Assembly (NCBI RefSeq): GCF_030398335.1
Contig: NZ_JAOAOP010000017.1
Coordinates: forward strand, 1-62,840
DNA: 62,840 nucleotides
Direction of reading: 5' to 3'
Source of the DNA: Aquibium sp. A9E412
GTDB lineage: Bacteria > Pseudomonadota > Alphaproteobacteria > Rhizobiales > Rhizobiaceae
The position numbers and the translations under genes are program-made. Position 1 is the stretch's first letter. Every line of letters begins with the position of its first letter. This document shows positions 7,973-15,886 of this stretch, piece after piece. Under the pieces are notes generated by a model. That model had not been told where the DNA came from. It made no database searches and saw only the letters and a program-made list of their open reading frames with translations.

Positions 7973-8614
7973 TCAGCGGATCTCGAAGTAGACGTCGTAA
8001 TTGCCGATGGTGCCCGGCTCGCCCTTGTAGAAGACCTCGACCCGGTGATCGCCGGTGCGGTAGAGCTGGCCGTAGTACTCGTTGCCGGCCTGCGAGGATT
8101 CGTAGAGGATGTCGCCGCCCGGCACGTAGACGATCATGTAGGTGTCGCGGTTGTCCGGCCGCAGGCTGACGGTCAGGAACTGGCCGTCGCGCGCGCCGAG
8201 CACGTAGGTCGCCGCCTCTTCGGAGCCGAGCCGACCGGTCACCGTGGTGTTCGTGGCGCCGGCGGCGAAGCGCACCGTGTGGCTGCCGGCCGAGGTCGCG
8301 CCGCCGTGCGGCGGGCGCTGCGCCGGTCCGGCATCACTCCAGAACGCGACCAGCGTCACCCGGTCGGCGGCGAAGGAGCACTGGAAGCGTGCCGTGCGGC
8401 CGGCGAGCCCGATCGTTCCGTTGACGGCGTGGGTGCCGTCGACGCGCTGGTTCTCATACGTGACCGTCGTGTCGGCGACGTCGCCGCCGAGCCGCTTGGC
8501 GGCCTCGAACTGGCAGTCCGCCAGCATGTCGGAGACCCGCCCCTGGGCGACCGCCGCCGTGGCGGCCACCGCGAATGCCGCCGCCAGGCAGGCCGGTCCG
8601 GCAAGGCTTCTCAT
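7973..8614 (-). CDS. Secreted hypothetical protein with pre-peptidase-like beta domain (large form)
   Basis: A 213-residue exported protein. The signal peptide (residues 1-24, ending AVAQG) is followed by a segment with two Cys, and then a beta-rich C-terminal domain (about 115-213: SHTVRFAAGATNTTVTG, YVLGARDGQ, GDHRVEVFYK) of the kind seen in pre-peptidase C-terminal modules. The same domain makes up nearly all of the neighbouring protein at 8828-9253. I chose ATG 8614 because it overlaps the stop of the preceding frame (ATGA) and gives a clean signal peptide; 8647 is an alternative. No catalytic motif is visible and the function is unknown. Confidence 0.7.
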   Translation of the reverse strand: MRSLAGPACLAAAFAVAATAAVAQGRVSDMLADCQFEAAKRLGGDVADTTVTYENQRVDGTHAVNGTIGLAGRTARFQCSFAADRVTLVAFWSDAGPAQRPPHGGATSAGSHTVRFAAGATNTTVTGRLGSEEAATYVLGARDGQFLTVSLRPDNRDTYMIVYVPGGDILYESSQAGNEYYGQLYRTGDHRVEVFYKGEPGTIGNYDVYFEIR

Positions 8615-8636
8615 TGCACCGCTCCCCGTTCGGTTC

Positions 8637-8802
8637 TCACGCGCCATCGTCGCCGGTGAACGTGACCTCGGCCACGATGCCGTCGTTCGACACGAGGCAG
8701 CGCCGCGGCGCGCGCTGCGCCCCGACGCCGACCGTCACCAGCGAGTTGGCCTGTCGCGAACGCCGCCCCCGGCGCGAAAAGGTCAGTCGCGAGAGACCTC
8801 AT
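8637..8802 (-). pseudogene. Probable decayed small exported-protein gene
   Basis: An ATG at 8802 follows a good AGGAAA site and begins MRSLATDLFAPGAAFA, resembling the signal peptide of the next gene. The frame that then carries normal high-GC3 coding sequence (SLVTVGVGAQ, then CLVSNDGIVAEV, stop at 8637) is a different one and has no start codon. A frameshift near 8745 would join them. The alternative is a 63-aa Arg-rich product read in the first frame to 8611, which looks non-coding in composition. I read this as a frameshifted remnant between the two related secreted proteins. Confidence 0.4.
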
Positions 8803-8827
8803 CGGCCCGTTTCCTCCCGTTTCCCGA

Positions 8828-9253
8828 TCATTGGATCGTGACGGAAAGCGTATAGCCGACCGTCTTTCCGGCATCCTTGTCGTTGCCCATCAGGTAGACC
8901 CGGATCGTGTGATCGCCCGATTGCGACAGCACGACCTCGCCGAACCGGTCGGGCGCGGTGGAGCCGTTGAAGATGGCGACGTTGTCGCTGCCCGGCGGCA
9001 GGATGTTGAAGTAGGCGCTGCCGTGGCCGTTGGTGCCGTCGATGGTCAGCAGGACCGACATCGTCTGTCCGGCGCGGGCGCCTAGCACATAGTCGAAATA
9101 CGCGTTGCCTTTGACCGCGCCGCTCAGCGTGGCGGTGTCGCTGCCCGGCTCGAAGCGCACCGTCGCGCTTTGCTGCGCGCTCGCGGCGCCGGCGGCGAAT
9201 GCGAGCCCGGCGGCCATCAGCGCTGCGAGCCGGCGTCTGGTCGTTTTCGTCAT
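8828..9253 (-). CDS. Secreted hypothetical protein with pre-peptidase-like beta domain (short form)
   Basis: A 141-residue exported protein: signal peptide (1-26, ending ASAQQ), then a single beta-sandwich-like domain with TVRFEPGSDTATLSGAVKG, YVLGARAGQTMSV and GDHTIRVYLMGND. These align by eye with the C-terminal half of the protein at 7973-8614 (TVRFAAGATNTTVTG, YVLGARDGQ, GDHRVEVFY), so the two share an ancestor. The fold recalls pre-peptidase C-terminal domains, which occur beside secreted enzymes; here no enzyme is attached. It is the first gene of this minus-strand group. Function unknown. Confidence 0.75.
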   Translation of the reverse strand: MTKTTRRRLAALMAAGLAFAAGAASAQQSATVRFEPGSDTATLSGAVKGNAYFDYVLGARAGQTMSVLLTIDGTNGHGSAYFNILPPGSDNVAIFNGSTAPDRFGEVVLSQSGDHTIRVYLMGNDKDAGKTVGYTLSVTIQ

Positions 9254-9676
9254 GATCGGTGGTCCTTTCCCGTCCCGCGCGTGTCGGCTGCCGGGCGCCG
9301 GTCGCGGACCGGCTGCACGGAGCCCGCGCCGCGCCGGCGGCGCGGCGGCGTGCCTCGTTCAAGCTGGGGCTGCGCTGCTGGCTTCGGTGTGAACACGAAC
9401 GCGTGACACTTTCGCAACCGGCCCCGATCCGCCCGAGCCGCCAGCACCGCCGGGCGTTCCTGTTCCCCCCGGCGTCCGCGCGCGGCGTCCGGCGCGCCAG
9501 GCGGGAGCCGTGGAGGTCAGCACGGCCCATGGTCCCGCCGTGGCGCGCCGGAACGCGCGACACGTTCACAAGGGGGACCCGATTCCGAGCAAAACGGGCG
9601 GGCGCCGTCCATTGAGTTCTGTCGCCGATCGCTGAGCGCGATTCAGCAATCGGGCGCGGCGACCCGCCACCGGCGC
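9254..9676. other. Gene-free divergent region
   Basis: Together with the stretch to 9781 this makes about 530 bp without a convincing gene; the open frames across it are Arg-rich shadows. It must hold the promoter of the secreted protein at 8828-9253 (minus strand). The only sharp motif is the FNR/FixK-type box at 9677-9690, listed separately. Confidence 0.5.
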
Positions 9677-9690
9677 CTGATCTCGATCAA
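9677..9690 (+). promoter_or_regulatory. FNR/FixK-type box upstream of the Lon-family protease
   Basis: CTGAT-CTCG-ATCAA matches the FNR/FixK/Anr consensus TTGAT-N4-ATCAA at nine of ten fixed positions. Its centre is about 98 bp before the ATG at 9782, so class II activation from -41.5 would leave a leader of about 57 nt. It suggests that the protease and stress-protein pair is induced at low oxygen. Confidence 0.65.
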
Positions 9691-9781
9691 TGCGCGGCGC
9701 CGCGTCGTGGGTCATCGAGGGACGACCCGCCGCGCGACCTGCCGCGGCGGCGCCGACGAACGCTGCGAAACCGGAGACCGC

Positions 9782-12250
9782 ATGGCTGCCGCAACGACGA
9801 GGGACGACGACCCCGCAACCCCGCTCGCGCCGGAGACGCTCTGTCCCGCCGTCGACGCCGACGCCGTCGCCGACGCCGCGCGGCCCCGCGATGCCGCGCC
9901 GCTGCTCGGGCAGGACAGGGCCGTGCGCGCCCTCGACCTCGGCACCCGCATGCGCCATGCCGGCTTCAACGTCTTCGTGCTCGGCCCCGAGGGCGCCGGC
10001 CGCCACAGCGCGGCCCGGCGCGCCGCCGAGGCCGCCGCCCGGCAGGCCCCGGCGCCCGACGACTGGTGCTACGTGCACGATTTCGAGACCGAGTGGAAGC
10101 CGCGCGCGCTGCGCCTGCCGGCCGGTCGCGCGGTGCCGTTCCGCGACGCGGTGGAGGGGCTGATCGAACGCCTGCGCCGCGCCATTCCCGCGCTGTTCGA
10201 GACCGAGGACTACCGCGAGCGCCGCCGCCACATCGACGAGGCGCACGAGGAGCGCGCCGAGGAGCGGTTCCGCGCCATCCGCGCGGCGGCCGAGGCCGAC
10301 GGCATCGGCATCATGCGCACGCCGATGGGCTTCGCCTTCGCGCCGATCCGCGACGGCGAGGTGGTCAAGCCGGACGCCTTCGCCAAGCTGCCGGAGGCCG
10401 AGCGCGAGCGCATCCAGGCGCGCATCGCCGAACTGCAGGAGCGGCTTGCCGACTTCCTGCGCGGCGTGCCCGAGCGCGAGCACGCGCACCGCGAGGAGAT
10501 CCGCGCCCTCAACGCCGAGATGGCGTCGACGGTGGTCGATTCGGCGATCGCGGAGACGCGCGACGCCTTCGCCGACGTGCCGGCGGCGATCGGCCGGCTC
10601 GACGAGATCCGCCGCGACCTGATCGACAAGGTCGAGCTGTTCGTCGCCGAGCCGGTGCGCAACGAGGCGAGCCCGTTTCCCGAGGCCATGCTGCCGATCG
10701 CCGAGGACCGGCGCTTCCGCCGCTACCTGGTCAACGTCGTCGTCGCCAACGGCCATGCCGACGGTCCCGCCGCGCCGGTCGTCTACGAGGACCATCCCAC
10801 GCTCGCCCGTCTCGTCGGCCGCATCGAGCATGTCGCGCGGATGGGCGCGCTGGAGACCGATTTCAGCATGATCCGCGGCGGCGCGCTGCATCGCGCCAAT
10901 GGCGGTTTCCTGCTGATCGACGCGCACCGGCTGCTGCGCGAGCCGTGGAGCTGGGAGGCGCTGAAGCGGGCGCTGCGCTCGCGCCGCGTGCAGATCACCT
11001 CGCCCGGCGAGGAGATGAGCCTTCTGAGCACGGTCTCGCTCGAGCCCGAGCCGATCCCGCTCGATCTGCGGGTGATCCTGGTCGGCGAGCGGCTGATCTA
11101 CTACCTGCTGGTCGAGCTCGATCCCGAATTCGGCGAGCTGTTCAAGGTGCAGGCCGACTTCGAGGACAGCCTGCCGCGCGCGCCCGACACGCTGTCCGAC
11201 TATGCCGGGCTCGTCCGCTCGGTCGCCGCGGGCAATGGCCTGCGTCCGCCCGACGCCGCGGCGACCGCGCGCGCCGTCGTCGAGGCGGCGCGCATGGCCG
11301 GCGATGCCGAGCGCCTGACGCTGAACTTCGGCGCCATCGCCGACCTGCTGCGCGAAGCCGATTTCCGCGCCCAGGAGGCCGGCCGCGACCACATCGCCGA
11401 CGCGGACTTGTGCACCACCATCGACGAGCGCACCTTCCGCGCCGACCGCCTGCGCGCGCGCTGGCACGAGCGCATCGCCCGCGACATCGTGCTGATCGAC
11501 ACCGAAGGCAGCCGCGTCGGCCAGATCAACGGCCTGTCGGTGATGCAGATCGGCGGTTTCACCTTCGGCGCGCCGACCCGCATCACCGCGCGCGTGCGCA
11601 CCGGCGGCGGCCGCGTCGTCGACATCGAGCGCGAGAGCAAGCTCGGCGGCCCGATCCACTCCAAGGGCGTGCTGATCCTGTCGGGCTACCTCGCCGCCAC
11701 CTATGCCTCGGGCACGCCGATGTCGCTGTGGGCCTCGCTCGTCTTCGAGCAGTCCTATGGCGGCGTCGAGGGCGACAGCGCCTCGTCGGCCGAGCTCTAC
11801 GCCCTGCTGTCGGCGCTGGCCCGGGTTCCGCTGCGCCAGGACGTCGCCGTCACCGGCTCGGTCAACCAGCACGGCGACGTGCAGGCGATCGGCGGCGTCA
11901 ACGAGAAGATCGAGGGCTTCTTCGACATCTGCGCCGCGCGCGGCCTGACCGGCACGCAGGGCGTGCTGATCCCGGCCGCCAACGTCAAGCACCTGGTGCT
12001 GCGCCCGCGCGTCGTCGACGCCGCACGCGCCGGCCGCTTCGCCATCTGGCCGGTGCGCAGCATCGACCAGGGCATCGCGCTGCTCGCCGGCCGCCCGGCC
12101 GGTGCGCGCGGCGCCGACGGGCGCTATCCCGAGGGCAGCGTCAACGCCGCCGTCGAGGCGCGGCTCACCGAATTCGCCAGGGCGCGCAAGGCGTTCGCCG
12201 CGCATGACGGCGAGGACGAGGCGGCGGAGAGCGGCAATGACGCCGCGTGA
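9782..12250 (+). CDS. Lon-family ATP-dependent protease (LonB/YcbZ-like, S16)
   Basis: An 822-residue cytoplasmic protein: an N-terminal AAA-like domain with P-loop GPEGAGRHS (residues 69-76, Arg-His in place of the usual Lys, a variant I recall from this subfamily), a long charged helical insertion (about 130-270), the second part of the AAA domain (GGALHRANGGFLLIDA, near 363-378), and a C-terminal S16 Lon protease domain. The catalytic dyad is visible as the second Ser of ASSAE (about 669) and Lys of NEKIEGF (about 709), close to the spacing in Lon. Start at 9782 follows CCGGAG. The next gene overlaps its end, and an FNR-type box precedes it. Substrates unknown. Confidence 0.88.
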   Translation: MAAATTRDDDPATPLAPETLCPAVDADAVADAARPRDAAPLLGQDRAVRALDLGTRMRHAGFNVFVLGPEGAGRHSAARRAAEAAARQAPAPDDWCYVHDFETEWKPRALRLPAGRAVPFRDAVEGLIERLRRAIPALFETEDYRERRRHIDEAHEERAEERFRAIRAAAEADGIGIMRTPMGFAFAPIRDGEVVKPDAFAKLPEAERERIQARIAELQERLADFLRGVPEREHAHREEIRALNAEMASTVVDSAIAETRDAFADVPAAIGRLDEIRRDLIDKVELFVAEPVRNEASPFPEAMLPIAEDRRFRRYLVNVVVANGHADGPAAPVVYEDHPTLARLVGRIEHVARMGALETDFSMIRGGALHRANGGFLLIDAHRLLREPWSWEALKRALRSRRVQITSPGEEMSLLSTVSLEPEPIPLDLRVILVGERLIYYLLVELDPEFGELFKVQADFEDSLPRAPDTLSDYAGLVRSVAAGNGLRPPDAAATARAVVEAARMAGDAERLTLNFGAIADLLREADFRAQEAGRDHIADADLCTTIDERTFRADRLRARWHERIARDIVLIDTEGSRVGQINGLSVMQIGGFTFGAPTRITARVRTGGGRVVDIERESKLGGPIHSKGVLILSGYLAATYASGTPMSLWASLVFEQSYGGVEGDSASSAELYALLSALARVPLRQDVAVTGSVNQHGDVQAIGGVNEKIEGFFDICAARGLTGTQGVLIPAANVKHLVLRPRVVDAARAGRFAIWPVRSIDQGIALLAGRPAGARGADGRYPEGSVNAAVEARLTEFARARKAFAAHDGEDEAAESGNDAA

Positions 12251-13106
12251 GCCGGCCCCGCGCCTGCGCTGGCAGGCGGTCTCGCAGGTCGTCGTCGCCT
12301 TTGCCGGCGGTGGCGGCGGCGGTGCACTGGTGCAGACGGCGGCCGCCGCCGCCCGTGCGCTGGGCGTCGGCATCAGCGGGCTCTACGTGCGCAACGTCGC
12401 GCTCGACGACCTCGCCGGCCTGCCCTTCGCCACGATGCTCGACGCCAGCCGGACGACGCCGCAACGGCCGACCGGCGCGGCCATCGAGCGGAGCTGGCGG
12501 CGCGAGGAGGCGCGCTGCCGCGCGCTGCTCGGCCGGGCGGCGGCGGCATCCGCGCCGGCCTTCGAGACGGTTGCCGGCCGGCTGGAGACGGCGCTGACGC
12601 CGCGGCTGGCGCGCGACACGCTGGTCGCCATCAGCGCCGCCGACGGGCTGCGCGACAGCGCGCTCTGGCCCGCCGCGCAGACGCTCGCCGCGGCCGCGGG
12701 CGCGGTGCTCGTGGTGCCCGCCTCCGTGCGCTCCGAACCGCGCGACGCGCCGGTGCTCGCCATCGACGACGGCGACCGCGCCGGCGCCGAGACGATCGCC
12801 CTGGCCGACCGCATCGCCCAAGCGAGCGGCCGGCCGCTCGCCGTCCTGGCGCTCGGCACGCCGCTGACCGCCCAGGCGATCGCCGCGCGCGCGCGCGCGC
12901 TGGCCACCTCCGACCGCCTCGTCGCGCATGGCTGGCCCGACTGGAAGGCGGACGAGCTGGCCCGGCCGATCGCGCGCATCGCGCCGTGGATGATCGTCGG
13001 CGACCTGGCCGGCCGTCCCTTCGCCGAGACCGGCCAGGCGATGGCGATCCTGCGCCGGCTGGCCGCGCCGCTGCTGCTCCTGTCGCCGCCGGCCGACGGC
13101 GGCTGA
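12237..13106 (+). CDS. Universal stress protein-like
   Basis: A 289-residue cytoplasmic protein whose first half resembles a UspA domain: a first strand (VSQVVVAFAGGG), helix, then GVGISGLYVRN. The second half (VLAIDDGDRAGAETIALADRIAQASGRPLAVLAL) looks like a diverged second Usp module, giving a tandem form. No complete nucleotide-binding Gly motif is apparent. The ATG at 12237 lies inside the end of the protease gene (14-bp overlap), so the two are translationally coupled and share the FNR-type box. Stress proteins of this kind are common in low-oxygen regulons. Confidence 0.65.
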   Translation: MTPREPAPRLRWQAVSQVVVAFAGGGGGGALVQTAAAAARALGVGISGLYVRNVALDDLAGLPFATMLDASRTTPQRPTGAAIERSWRREEARCRALLGRAAAASAPAFETVAGRLETALTPRLARDTLVAISAADGLRDSALWPAAQTLAAAAGAVLVVPASVRSEPRDAPVLAIDDGDRAGAETIALADRIAQASGRPLAVLALGTPLTAQAIAARARALATSDRLVAHGWPDWKADELARPIARIAPWMIVGDLAGRPFAETGQAMAILRRLAAPLLLLSPPADGG

Positions 13107-13153
13107 CCGCGCGGCCGCCACCGCGTCCGCGGGCGGCCGCCGCGCGGCATAAT

Positions 13154-13170
13154 AGGTATTTACAATACCT
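13154..13170. promoter_or_regulatory. NsrR-type operator upstream of the cco operon
   Basis: A perfect 7-bp inverted repeat with a 3-nt spacer: AGGTATT-TAC-AATACCT. The core GTATT-N3-AATAC equals the core of the proteobacterial NsrR consensus (GyATT-N3-AATrC). A near-identical site lies before nsrR at 20162-20178. It is about 130 bp before ccoN and 48 bp before the small leader ORF. No FNR-type TTGAT-N4-ATCAA site was found in this promoter region. Confidence 0.7.
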
Positions 13171-13217
13171 CTTTGCGGGACTAGGCAGGCAGCATCAGCT
13201 TTCGAGCGGAGGCCGCC

Positions 13218-13298
13218 ATGCTCCACGCCAAGCCGTCGCGCGCGACGCCATGCCCGCGCGCGGGAACCGACCCCGCGACCGCCGCGCGGACGCGCTGA
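13218..13298 (+). CDS. Putative 26-aa leader ORF before ccoN
   Basis: A short frame with the best ribosome-binding site in the region (GGAGG 5 nt before its ATG). It ends TGA one base before the ccoN ATG (TGA-G-ATG), while ccoN itself has no evident Shine-Dalgarno. The peptide is basic (several Arg, Pro, two Cys) with no domain. The arrangement suggests translational coupling: ribosomes finishing this ORF restart on ccoN. Whether the peptide itself matters is unknown. Confidence 0.5.
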   Translation: MLHAKPSRATPCPRAGTDPATAARTR

Positions 13299-13299
13299 G

Positions 13300-14946
13300 A
13301 TGGTCGCCGCGCTGACCTCGGCCGAGCGGCAGTCGGCCGCCGTCATCCTGCTTGTCGTCGCGCTCGCCGGGCTGGCCATGGCGATCCTCGGCGGCACCGG
13401 GCCGCTCGGCGTGCACGGCGTTCTCGTCATGCTTTTCGCCGGCGCGCTGGTCGCCGTGGTGTTTGCCGGCTTCTACGCGCCCGAGCCGACCGAGGACCGG
13501 CCGACGCGCTACTACGACGACCCCATCAAGGTCGGCATCGCGCTGACCATGGCGTGGGCGGTGTTCGGCCTGTTCATGGGGCTGTGGGTGGCCGCCCAGC
13601 TCGCCTGGCCGAGCCTCGCCTTCGACGCCGCCTGGTCGGGCTTCGGCCGGCTCAGGCCGACGCACACGACCGGCGTGATCTTCGGCTTCGGCGGCAACGC
13701 GCTGATCGCCACCTCCTTCCACGTGGTGCAGCGCACCGCGCGCGCGCGCCTTGCCGGCCAGGTGAGCCCGTGGTTCGTGCTGTTCGGCTACAACCTGTTC
13801 TGCCTGCTCGCCGTCTCCGGCTACCTGATGGGCGTCACCCAGTCGAAGGAGTATGCCGAGGCCGAGTGGTACGCCGACATCTGGCTGGTCGTCGTGTGGG
13901 TGACCTATTTCGTGCTCTACCTGCGCACGCTGGCGCGCCGCCGCGAGCCGCACATCTACGTCGCCAACTGGTACTATCTTGCCTTTATCCTGGTCGTCGC
14001 GGTGCTGCACGTCGTCAACAACATCGCGATCCCCGTCTCGCTGGCGCACGCCAAGAGCTACACCGTGTGGGCCGGCGTGCAGGACGCCATGGTGCAGTGG
14101 TGGTACGGCCACAACGCCGTCGCCTTCTTCCTGACGGCCGGCTTCCTCGGCATGCTCTACTACTACCTGCCGATCCGCGCCCAGCGGCCGATCTTCTCCT
14201 ACCGGCTGTCGATCCTCAGCTTCTGGGGCATCACCTTCTTCTACATGTGGGCCGGCTCGCACCATCTGCACTACACCGCCCTGCCGCACTGGGTGCAGAC
14301 GCTCGGCATGACCTTCTCCGTCATGCTGCTGGTGCCGTCCTGGGCCTCGGCCGGCAACGCGCTGCTCACCCTCAACGGCGCCTGGCACCGGGTGCGCGAC
14401 GACGCCACGCTGCGCTTCATCACGGTCGCCGCGGTGTTCTACGGCCTGTCGACCTTCGAGGGCTCCTTCATGGCGATCCGCCCGGTCAACGCGCTGTCGC
14501 ACTACACCGACTGGACCGTCGGCCACGTCCATGCCGGGGCGCTCGGCTGGGTGGCGCTGATCACCTTCGGCTCGATCTACACGCTGGTTCCCGCGCTGTG
14601 GCAGCGCCAGCGCATGTATTCGGCCGCCCTCGTCGAGCTGCACTTCTGGCTCGCGCTCGCCGGCGTGCTCGTCTACGTCTTCGCGATGTGGAACTCGGGC
14701 ATCGTGCAGGGCCTGATGTGGCGCACCTACACCGAGGAAGGCACGCTTGCCTATTCCTTCCTCGATTCCCTCGTCGCCATGTATCCCTACTACATCGCGC
14801 GCGCCTTCGGCGGCCTGCTGTTCCTGCTCGGCGCGCTGGTCGGCTGCTACAACATCTGGATGACGGTGCGCGCCGCGCCGCACGCCGCCGGCCGCGCCGC
14901 CGACGCGCCGCAGCCCGGCGGCGCGGCCGCCGTGGCCGGGGAGTGA
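13300..14946 (+). CDS. ccoN: cbb3-type cytochrome c oxidase subunit I
   Basis: A 548-residue, twelve-helix haem-copper oxidase catalytic subunit, reducing oxygen to water with high affinity in the inner membrane. Family signatures are seen: RPTHTTGVIFGFGGNALIATSFHVVQRT with the low-spin haem His, WWYGHNAV with a CuB His, AGSHHLHYTALPHW with the CuB His pair, and a final HYTDWTVGHVHAGALGW with the haem ligands. It opens the operon ccoNOQP-66aa-DUF2189-ccoS. Translation probably depends on coupling to the leader ORF at 13218. The upstream palindrome suggests NO-dependent control through NsrR. Confidence 0.97.
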   Translation: MVAALTSAERQSAAVILLVVALAGLAMAILGGTGPLGVHGVLVMLFAGALVAVVFAGFYAPEPTEDRPTRYYDDPIKVGIALTMAWAVFGLFMGLWVAAQLAWPSLAFDAAWSGFGRLRPTHTTGVIFGFGGNALIATSFHVVQRTARARLAGQVSPWFVLFGYNLFCLLAVSGYLMGVTQSKEYAEAEWYADIWLVVVWVTYFVLYLRTLARRREPHIYVANWYYLAFILVVAVLHVVNNIAIPVSLAHAKSYTVWAGVQDAMVQWWYGHNAVAFFLTAGFLGMLYYYLPIRAQRPIFSYRLSILSFWGITFFYMWAGSHHLHYTALPHWVQTLGMTFSVMLLVPSWASAGNALLTLNGAWHRVRDDATLRFITVAAVFYGLSTFEGSFMAIRPVNALSHYTDWTVGHVHAGALGWVALITFGSIYTLVPALWQRQRMYSAALVELHFWLALAGVLVYVFAMWNSGIVQGLMWRTYTEEGTLAYSFLDSLVAMYPYYIARAFGGLLFLLGALVGCYNIWMTVRAAPHAAGRAADAPQPGGAAAVAGE

Positions 14947-14951
14947 GCGGC

Positions 14952-15704
14952 ATGGCCGAGTTCTTCCACCGCAAGCTCGAGCGCACGGCGATCGGTTTCG
15001 TGCTGGCCATCATCGCGGCGGCCAGCGTCGGCGGCATCGTCGAGATCGCGCCGCTGTTCACCATCGACGAGACGGTCGAGGAGGCGCCGGACATGCGCCT
15101 CTACACGCCGCTCGAGCTCGCCGGGCGCAACATCTACGTCCGCGAGGGCTGCTACGCCTGCCACTCGCAGATGATCCGCACCCTGCGCGACGAGGTCGAG
15201 CGCTACGGCCCCTACTCGCTCGCCGTCGAATCGCAATACGACCGGCCGATGCTGTGGGGCTCCAAGCGCACCGGCCCCGACCTGGCGCGCATCGGCGGCA
15301 AGTATTCCGACTTCTGGCACGTCGCGCACCTGATCGACCCGCGCGCCGTGGTGCCGCAGTCCAACATGCCGGCCTATCGCTGGCTCGCCCGCACCACCCT
15401 CGACACCGCCGACCTGCCGCTCCATCTCAGGGCGCAGCGCAGGCTCGGCGTGCCCTACACCGAGGCGATGATCGAGAACGCCGCGCGCGACGCCTACGGC
15501 CAGGCGACGCCCGACAGCGCGTTTGCCGACGGCGTGGCGGAGCGCTACGGCGCAGCGACGCAGGTCCGCGCCTTCGACGGCGTCGCCACCGAGGTCACCG
15601 AGATGGACGCGCTGGTCGCCTATCTCCAGGTGCTCGGCCGGCTGACCGACGCCGCCTACCGCGACACCGCCGCCGCCGGCGAGCCGCCGGAGCCGGTGGA
15701 ATGA
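14952..15704 (+). CDS. ccoO: cbb3-type cytochrome c oxidase subunit II (monohaem)
   Basis: A 250-residue membrane-anchored c-type cytochrome. One N-terminal helix (about 13-35) anchors a periplasmic domain with one haem site CYACH (residues 67-71) and an axial Met in SNMPAYRW. It passes electrons from CcoP to CcoN. The signature YVREGCYACHSQMIRTLRDE is intact, as is the WGSKRTGPDLARIGGKYSD segment. It starts 5 bp after ccoN and its stop overlaps the upstream option for the ccoQ start. Confidence 0.96.
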   Translation: MAEFFHRKLERTAIGFVLAIIAAASVGGIVEIAPLFTIDETVEEAPDMRLYTPLELAGRNIYVREGCYACHSQMIRTLRDEVERYGPYSLAVESQYDRPMLWGSKRTGPDLARIGGKYSDFWHVAHLIDPRAVVPQSNMPAYRWLARTTLDTADLPLHLRAQRRLGVPYTEAMIENAARDAYGQATPDSAFADGVAERYGAATQVRAFDGVATEVTEMDALVAYLQVLGRLTDAAYRDTAAAGEPPEPVE

Positions 15705-15721
15705 CGACTGAGGAGGCCGTC

Positions 15722-15886
15722 ATGGATTTCGATCACGAGACGCTCGTCGCCTTCGCCAAGAGCTGGGGCCTGTTCTACCTGATCGCCTTCGCCGTCGGCG
15801 TGCTCGTCTACACCTTCTGGCCGTCGAACCGGAAGAAGTTCCGCCGCGCCAAGAAGAGCATCTTCGACGGGGACGACAAGCCATGA
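15722..15886 (+). CDS. ccoQ: cbb3-type oxidase small subunit CcoQ
   Basis: A 54-residue single-helix protein (LFYLIAFAVGVLVYTFWPSN, then a basic/acidic tail) that stabilises the cbb3 complex. GAGGAGG lies 5 nt before ATG 15722, so I start there; ATG 15701, overlapping the ccoO stop as ATGA, would add seven residues. Its TGA overlaps the ccoP ATG. Position between ccoO and ccoP and the single helix identify it. Confidence 0.9.
   Translation: MDFDHETLVAFAKSWGLFYLIAFAVGVLVYTFWPSNRKKFRRAKKSIFDGDDKP

Noticed and set aside
9259-9615. A 118-codon plus-strand frame in the gap before the protease
   Set aside because: Arg/Ala-rich with no ribosome site and no third-position pattern; treated as non-coding.
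9566-12373. A 935-codon minus-strand frame opposite the Lon-family protease
   Set aside because: Composition is typical of an antisense frame at 70% G+C; the plus strand carries the recognisable protease motifs.
12886-12902. Alternating GC run (CGCGCGCGCGCGC) in the stress-protein gene
   Set aside because: Explained by Ala-Arg codons in a high-G+C gene; no sign of function.
13107-13299. Expected FNR/FixK box before ccoN
   Set aside because: Searched both strands for TTGAT-N4-ATCAA-like sequences and found none; only the NsrR-type palindrome is present.
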